DNA of 64,000 nucleotides. Source: Auriscalpium vulgare (lineage: Eukaryota > Basidiomycota > Agaricomycetes > Russulales > Auriscalpiaceae). The stretch lies in the NCBI GenBank assembly GCA_019915015.1, contig JAHBBC010000003.1, forward strand, positions 1,860,001 through 1,924,000, read 5' to 3'. This document shows, piece after piece, positions 58,102 through 64,000 of this stretch. Below the pieces are notes generated by a model. The model searched no databases. It was not told the DNA's origin and saw only the letters and a program-made list of their open reading frames with translations. Both the position numbers and the translations under genes were made by a program. How positions within the stretch are numbered: position 1 is the stretch's first letter; each line of letters starts with the position of its first letter.

Positions 58102-58656
58102 TGACTATATAATGTATCTACGCGCAGTGGCTAAGGCAGAGCCTGAAATCAATCAGGTTTACTTAAGTCTTAGACTGTAGAGGCGATCCCCGCGGCCTAC
58201 GTCATCACCGGCGAGCATCGCTTCAGACTCGGACGGGAAATTAGCAGGCAAAAAATTTAAATTGCAGGCGCATATGGCCGTATATACATACGCGGTGGGT
58301 TCTGAGACTTCAGCCTGAACTCGAACTCGCAGGTGAGCTATTGAGCTCCGCAAATGTTGCAAACAGGCTGTTTGAGGACTTTTTATTGAATCTCCGGGCC
58401 ACATGTGATGCACATAAAATACAGCCTGAGGGAGTGGCAGGACTCGAGCCGCAATAGCGCGAAGGTTGAAGCTGTCTACTCTGCCTCGGGGAGACTACTT
58501 CTATCCGGATTTTGACGATTTTGACGTTGTGCCAAAGGTCACGTGATCTCTGACATTTGTTTGTGCGAAATTGCGAATGGCATTGGGCTTCGTCAAAACC
58601 TGATCAGGGTGCTCCAATATCATCATGACCTTCTCTCTCCTCCTTTTCTGACCCTC
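58102..58656. other. Intergenic between P450 and transporter
   Basis: Holds the transporter promoter. A stretch near 58420-58500 looks superficially tRNA-like but does not fold as one. Confidence 0.5.
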
Positions 58657-60787
58657 ATGTCCGTGAGCGAAGGCTTCCCTGAGCATTTGCAGGGTGCCAA
58701 ATCGCCCGTGCCCGTCAGCTCGGAGACTGGTATACAGTCTGTCGACAATGGCACCATCGAAGGGGAAAAGGTTGACGCAGTTTTTGAGGCTGCACCGGAT
58801 GGCGAGAAAGGCATGATAACTATGGTGGTAAAAGACTCGGAGGATGACGTCCCGGACGGTGGGCTGCATGCGTGGATGGTAGTCATCGGGGTGGGTGAAA
58901 ATTCTCTACCACCTCGGTACTACTAGTAGCTGATACCATTCGTATACGAAGGCAATATGTGCAACAACTTCAACGTCAGTACCTGCCTGCTTTGACTCGT
59001 TGGATGCAGTGTAAGTAAACACATAAGCTTATAGAGGAGGGTATGTCAATGCATGGGGTGTATGTTTCCTCCTTGAACGTGAAAACACTACGAAGGACGT
59101 TGATGCAGCGTCATAATTACAACAGGTATTTCAGAGCTACTATGAACGAGAGCTGCTCAAAGGGTCATCTTCCTCCACGATGTGTGTAGTCTTCTCGCAC
59201 TCCCTACTACGCCACGTAAGTCTACTAACCAACGCTGCCAGTGCGTGGATAGGATCAGTACAGGTGCATATGCTTTGCTTTGCTATCAAAGCACCGCCTC
59301 ACTTGTCCCTGGATTGTCTCGGCCCAGTTTGCGCTCATCTTCCTCCCCGCTCTACTCACCGGACGCATGTTCGACCTCGGCCACTTTCGCGTGCCGCTCG
59401 CGGTCGCTTCCGCGCTCCTCGTCGTGTGCACGGTCCTCGCTGCCGAATGTAGTGCTTACTGGCAACTGCTGCTCGCGCAGGGCATTGGCGCAGGGGTGCG
59501 TCTTATTTTATATCTCGCGCCGGGTTTGGCTCTGAAGGTGTTGAGCAGATTGCATGTGGGATGATCTATGGACCGGCGACGGCGGTTGTAGCGCATTGGT
59601 TCGTGCGGCGCCGGTCGACTGCGCTAGGAATCGTGACGACTGGCTCGTCAATCGGCGGGACAGTATTTCCAATCATGTTCAAGAATCTTGTCGTATCTGT
59701 TGGGTGCGTAGAGCACGTGACAATTGCGCGGTACCCGGTTACTATGAAAGCACGTAGATTTAAATGGAGCATGCGCATATTTGGGCTCCTTTTAGTTTTA
59801 ACTTTGGGTGTGGCAAACTTGGTGAGCAAGATTACTGCTATTGACGATTCAGTTTGATATGTGGTTCGGGATCTACAGACACTGCGCCGCCGCCTTCCAC
59901 CGACTCGTGCCCCTGGTGGCTTGCTCAATCTTACGCAATTCAGCTCCGCTGCTTATTCCCTCTACTGCGCCGCTGGATTTATCGTGTTCCTTGGGCTCTA
60001 CACCAGTGCTTATCCTGCCCCTGCCCTCCCGCTGCACGCGTCTTGCTGAATAAAGGGTCTACAGTGCTCACGTATATCGACGCGAGCGCACCGTCGCAGG
60101 GCGTCACCGGTAGCTTGTCTTTCTACCTCGTTTCCATTGCGAACGCAAGCTCCGGGGTGGGCCGCGTTGCGGGGGGACGACTGTCTGACCGTATAGGTGC
60201 GCGTGGCAGTCGAAGCCCGTCGCCGCTTGTCTGGACTGACACTAGACCTGCAGGCCCTCTTACCCTGATTATTCCCGCCACTGCACTCGCGGGGATATTG
60301 ACCTATGCCTGGCCCTTTGTTCACGGACGGGGGCCGCTCGTCGCGATCAGCGTCTTCTACGGGTGAGAAAACCAGCCACGTTCGACCCGATTGAGCCGGC
60401 TCATTGTCGAACCTGCCCACAGTGCAGCGTCAGGTGTGTACGGTGGGCTGCTAGCGGCACCCATGATGGCATTCGGCGCGACGACGGACGTTGGGCGGAG
60501 GACTGGCATGTTCATGACGATCATGTCACTCGGGTCGCTCGCTGGCCCGCCTATCTCTGGCACCATCAACGAGGCTAGCGGGGGATTCAAGGCGGTTGGC
60601 ATCTACGCAGGTCAGTGAAGCATGTGGAGCGCTTTTTTTTCTTCTGGCGGGCGCCCGTGCCAAAAAGGCGCTTTTTACACCAGAGGAGGCTGAAGCGGTA
60701 CTTTCAGGCACAACGGTCATGCTCGCCGTGGTGTTGCTTGCCCTATCACGAAATAGAGTGCAGAGGGGACGCAAGGGGATCGTATGA
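58657..60787 (+). CDS. MFS transporter, fungal monocarboxylate-transporter-like
   Basis: Twelve-TM major facilitator of the fungal MCT-like group (SLC16-like). The ATG at 58657 gives a hydrophilic acidic N-terminus of about 70 residues. The hallmark DVPDGGLHAWMVVIG starts TM1. Further exons give VFQSYYERELLKGSSSST, ALIFLPALLTGRMFDLGHF, IACGMIYGPATAVVAHWF, RRRSTALGIVTTGSSIGGTV (the R-R-x-T-A-x-G-I loop), LSFYLVSIANASSGVGRVAG, GRLSDRIG (MFS loop motif), ASGVYGGLLAAPMMAFGATT and GSLAGPPISGTINEASGGFK. A last short exon gives TTVMLAVVLLALSRN and ends GRKGIV. Splice joins keep the frame throughout. The substrate is unknown: monocarboxylates, riboflavin and drugs are all known in the group. Confidence 0.87.
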
Positions 60788-61386
60788 AGATGATTTAGGG
60801 GTGAGAGATGCCTGGTATGTTGTGTCGATGCCGACCAGTCGAACCGGCGGGCTGTGTACGGCGCCCACCGACTCGGAGGCTATAGATGGCGCGCTATCTA
60901 CTTACTTGCATCATGTATCCAATATTGTAATCAACAAGATAGGCTGCATGGAAAGTTTCTTTGACAGCGACGGCGGTAATTATTTGTTTTAAACACATCA
61001 CGGCGATCTCCGGGGACGGGGAGATGCCGGGCAGTGGACGGGATTTGGTTCCGTTCGCTGCTGTCAACGACGACGATAACGACGCAGAGAGAGCCAGAGA
61101 CAGCGGGGGAACGATCAGACGCGATGAGCGAGAAACCCGAGGTGAGCTGCCTCGAGGGGGCGCACATTTATTTCTCGCTGACTCGTTTCAAAACAAGGTT
61201 GACCGTGGCCCGCAGCGTTCCGAATTTGTGGGTGCCATAATATCTGTCGTGTTGCCAAGCTTACCTTCGCTTCCTCCAGTTCAACATCCCCGCCGAACAG
61301 GTGAGCTTAGACGCACATTATCTCTGCTTCTCTCTTCCACCACCTCCGAGTCCCCCGCCCCGACACACCCAACCACTGCCCTTGCC
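60788..61386. other. Upstream region of Usp-domain gene
   Basis: The frame is open upstream of 61387 but lacks protein-like composition; probable promoter and 5' UTR. A GTGAGC at about 61302 could be a 5'-UTR intron donor. Confidence 0.45.
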
Positions 61387-63552
61387 ATGGCCGACAAGAA
61401 GGACGCAGGCGGACGCCCGTCGGCGACCCGCAGACTCAGCTGGAAGACCGTCTACGGCGGCGGCGGCTCTTCCAAGGACACCCACTCCTCCATCACACCG
61501 CCGTCCTTGACGAGCCCCCAGGAGGGCGTCGAGCTCTTGTCGTACGCCAGCGCATCCCACAGCTCCTCCGCCGCCAGCCTGCCCTCCCCAGCACCCGTTC
61601 CAGCCACATCGCGACCCAGCTCCGCCAACTCGTCCCCCGCCTCGTCGCGCCCCACCACCCCCCTCGCATCCCGCCGGTCCAATTCCTCCGTACTGACCAA
61701 ACAGCAGATCGATAAAGGCCAAGACCCCAATGCCCTCAGCCGCACACCCTCGCGCCCGGACACAGGCAGCGCCGCAGACCTCTCATCGCGCACGTCCGGC
61801 TCCTTTGGCCGCATGTCCTTCAGCTCCATGATGGGCGGGCTCTCCGCGCTCTCGCTCACCCGCAACAGCGACGACGGCGCGCGCGGCCGCCCCAAGTCCA
61901 AGGAGGACAAGGACAAGCTGCGCGCCCGCTCGTCCTCGCTCGCCTCGCGCGGCGGCCCCGACGATAACGCAAACGTGCGCTCGCGCAGCACCTCGCCCTT
62001 CCGCATCCGCCGCACCCGCACGCGCGACCCGTCGCCCACCGTCGGCGCCCTCACCCAGTCCGACGTCGAGTCCGACTCGGAGTCGCTGCACGGCCGCCCG
62101 CGCAGCGCGTACAGCGTCTCGGACGACGAGGACGGCGACTCGGACAGCGGCGACTCGGACGACGACTGGAGCGACGACCAGTTCGACCCGGAGACCGAGG
62201 CCAACACCGAGCGCAACGCCCTCGTCGTCCCCGCGGACCTCCCCGACGGCGGCGACCTCGAGCTCGCGGACCCGCTCGGCGAGGGCGTCAACGTCGTCGT
62301 CCCGCCCGAGCCGTACTTCCCCACCACCCTCAACTCGACCAGCGCGCGCGGCCCCCGTCGCCGCAAGTCCACGCGTCACAACGAACCGCTTTCCCTCCAG
62401 ACCTCGCGCCCCGTATTCCAGCGCGATCGCTGTACCATTACCCTTACGCAGGGTGACCCCGATGCGGTCCTCAAGGAGAGCGGCCGCAAACCGCGGTGCT
62501 ATGTCGTGGCGAGCGACATGAGCGACGAGAGCCGGTACGCCGTCGAGTGGGGGATTGGAACCGTTTTGAAGGACGGCGACACTATGTACGTGTCATTTCG
62601 GTCTTGTCGACTGTGTGCTGACTGGGAAATATCAGGCTGATAGTGAACGTCGTGGAGGATGAAAAGAAGAGTGCGTTCTGCCGCCCCGTTTGTGCCCATA
62701 TATCTCTCTGACACGAGGCCTCAGCCGACCCCTCCGTACCTAACGCCGCTGACCGCGCTGCTAAGCTCCGCTCCCAGCAGGAGGTAAGCAGCCAGCCTCG
62801 CGGCGCACGACCTGCTCACGTGTCGCTGTTCCAGCGTCAAGGCCTTGCGTATATCCTGTGCCGACAGGCCACGAGCCTTTTGCAGCGCACGCGCTTGAAC
62901 GTCAAGATCTCGTGCGAGGCGTGGCACGCCAAGAATTCCCGCCACATGATTCTTGGTGCGTCGTGTACGGCGGGCGAATCGTCTGTTCTGACCACGGGCG
63001 ATGTGCAGACATTGTGGACCATAGAGATCCGGTGATGCTCATTGTCGGCAGTCGCGGTCTTGGCCAGCTGAAGGGGTATGCCTCCACTCTATCGAGACCT
63101 TCACCTGCCTCAACTCACGGTTGCACAGCATCCTCCTGGGTTCGACATCTCACTATCTCATTCAGGTACTCCCTTACTCTGTCTGTTCCCCACGTTCTCA
63201 CCGCTCACAACCTCGTTCCCAGCGCTGCTCCGTCCCCGTCATGGTCGCGCGCCGCCGTCTCAAGCGGCCTCCGCGCCGCAACGCGCACCTCGCCAAGCAC
63301 CGCGCGCGTGTCTCCCTTGCGGAGGCAGCCGGAGTCGAGCGCGTCACGCAGCGTGTCGATGCGGAGGTCGCGCACATGCGCGAGGAGATCGAGCGAGAGG
63401 AGGACCGCGAGGAGGAGCGCATGCGCGTGCGCCGCGAGCGCGATGATGGCGAGGAGGGGGAGGAGGAGGGCCTGGCGGAGACGGAGGTCGAGGGCGAGGG
63501 CCACGGCCGCGCGCCGGTCGAGCGCAAGCCTACCCTCGAGCTTGCTAGGTGA
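61387..63552 (+). CDS. Universal stress protein (UspA) domain protein with long disordered N-terminus
   Basis: Roughly 630 residues in about seven exons. The ATG at 61387 (TTGCCATGGCC context) opens about 330 residues of Ser/Pro/Arg/Asp-rich disorder with repeated RSxS and acidic clusters (DSESLHGRPRSAYSVSDDED), probably heavily phosphorylated. The Usp fold starts at RKPRCYVVASDMSDESRYAV and continues LIVNVVEDEKK and LNVKISCEAWHAKNSRHMIL. It ends with the ATP-binding-type motif VGSRGLGQLKG joined to ILLGSTSHYLIQ (G-2x-G-9x-G-S/T) and CSVPVMVARRRL. A basic, then Glu/Arg-rich tail ends TLELAR. The layout matches a conserved fungal family; the function is not established. Very GC-rich, so the antisense strand also carries long open frames. 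Confidence 0.87.
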
Positions 63553-64000
63553 AGGACGACGGGTGACGGGTGACGGGAGGAGTTGTGAAGGTAAGTTATG
63601 ATGACATGATTTGGAGTGCATTTGGTACGTTTTCATCAGTGGGGATGTTGCGAGAAGTGGTGCAGGGGAAGGAATCGTCAAGAAGCGATCCTAGAGAAGA
63701 AAGTATACGTGTATAGTGGTCTGTAGCGCCCAATGCCGAACTCTGCGAGATTTGGCGGACTCAGCATCCATCTTGCAATATGTATCAAGCTGTGACGAGG
63801 TCGTCTCTGGGACAACTTTATTCCCCAAAACCGTCAAAATCCTTGAAGCCGTCGCTGTGTACGAGTCACTTACTCTTATTGTCCCTTCACACTCAGGAAA
63901 TGTTGAGTATTTATCCAAAGTACCTCATGCACTCTGGAGGCAACAACATCAAGGAAAAATGATTGTCCCAGTGGCATGCATCTCTAGACTCTGGTACCCA
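63553..64000. other. Right-edge interval, nothing recognised
   Basis: Short ORFs only. Likely 3' UTR of the Usp-domain gene plus intergenic DNA up to the window edge. Confidence 0.5.

Noticed and set aside
58420..58510. tRNA-like segment on the minus strand (GGCTCGAGTCC T-arm-like)
   Set aside because: No matching acceptor stem or D-arm can be drawn, and the anticodon arm does not fit.
61452..62372. 306-residue minus-strand ORF
   Set aside because: Exact antisense of the GC-rich disordered exon of the Usp-domain gene. Low-complexity composition without a family signature; open only because of GC bias.

Overview
The window is nuclear DNA from a filamentous basidiomycete, almost certainly a mushroom-forming agaricomycete. 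Nearly every gene is cut by many introns of about 50-65 bp with GT(G/A/T)(C/A)G(T/C) donors. The gene content also fits: two leucine-rich F-box proteins, MYND-finger proteins, a fungal monocarboxylate-type MFS transporter, a P450, and an adenylation-domain/ferric-reductase-like fusion of a kind I associate with agaricomycetes. I reconstructed 24 protein-coding genes by joining exons by hand. No rRNA, tRNA, CRISPR array or intact transposon was seen.

Layout. 0-10 kb: a citrate-lyase-beta-like mitochondrial enzyme, a MYND protein, then the DNA helicase CHL1 head-to-head with POL12, the B subunit of DNA polymerase alpha. 10-13 kb: gene-poor, with a hairpin, one copy of a dispersed 48-bp repeat and a decayed protein-kinase relic. 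13-28 kb: F-box protein, Golgi GRASP protein with a His-Asp repeat tail, ALG6 glucosyltransferase, second F-box protein, TAM41, Derlin (DER1) and an NDPK-like protein that lacks the catalytic histidine. 28-31 kb: gene-poor, with the second copy of the 48-bp repeat. 31-39 kb: DUF4436-type membrane protein, SMYD-type SET/MYND protein and the adenylation/reductase fusion. 40-54 kb: RAD50, SCOC-like protein, RPN13, ARL8-like GTPase head-to-head with PET127, and a 3-beta-HSD-type dehydrogenase. 54-64 kb: a short gene-poor stretch with a third, truncated repeat copy, then P450, MCT-like transporter and a universal-stress-protein-domain protein.

Functional themes. Most genes are housekeeping: genome maintenance (CHL1, POL12, RAD50), secretory pathway and protein quality control (GRASP, ALG6, DER1, RPN13, SCOC-like, ARL8), and mitochondria (CLYBL-like, TAM41, PET127). 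The CHL1/POL12 and ARL8/PET127 pairs share short divergent promoters. The most unusual items are the fusion protein at 35.4-38.9 kb, whose adenylation half has lost several core motifs and its whole C-terminal lobe; the histidine-less NDPK-like protein with a repeat tail; a GRASP with a histidine/aspartate tail; and a predicted 12-nt micro-exon next to a GC-AG intron. All exon joins are inferred from splice consensus and protein-family conservation, without transcript data.
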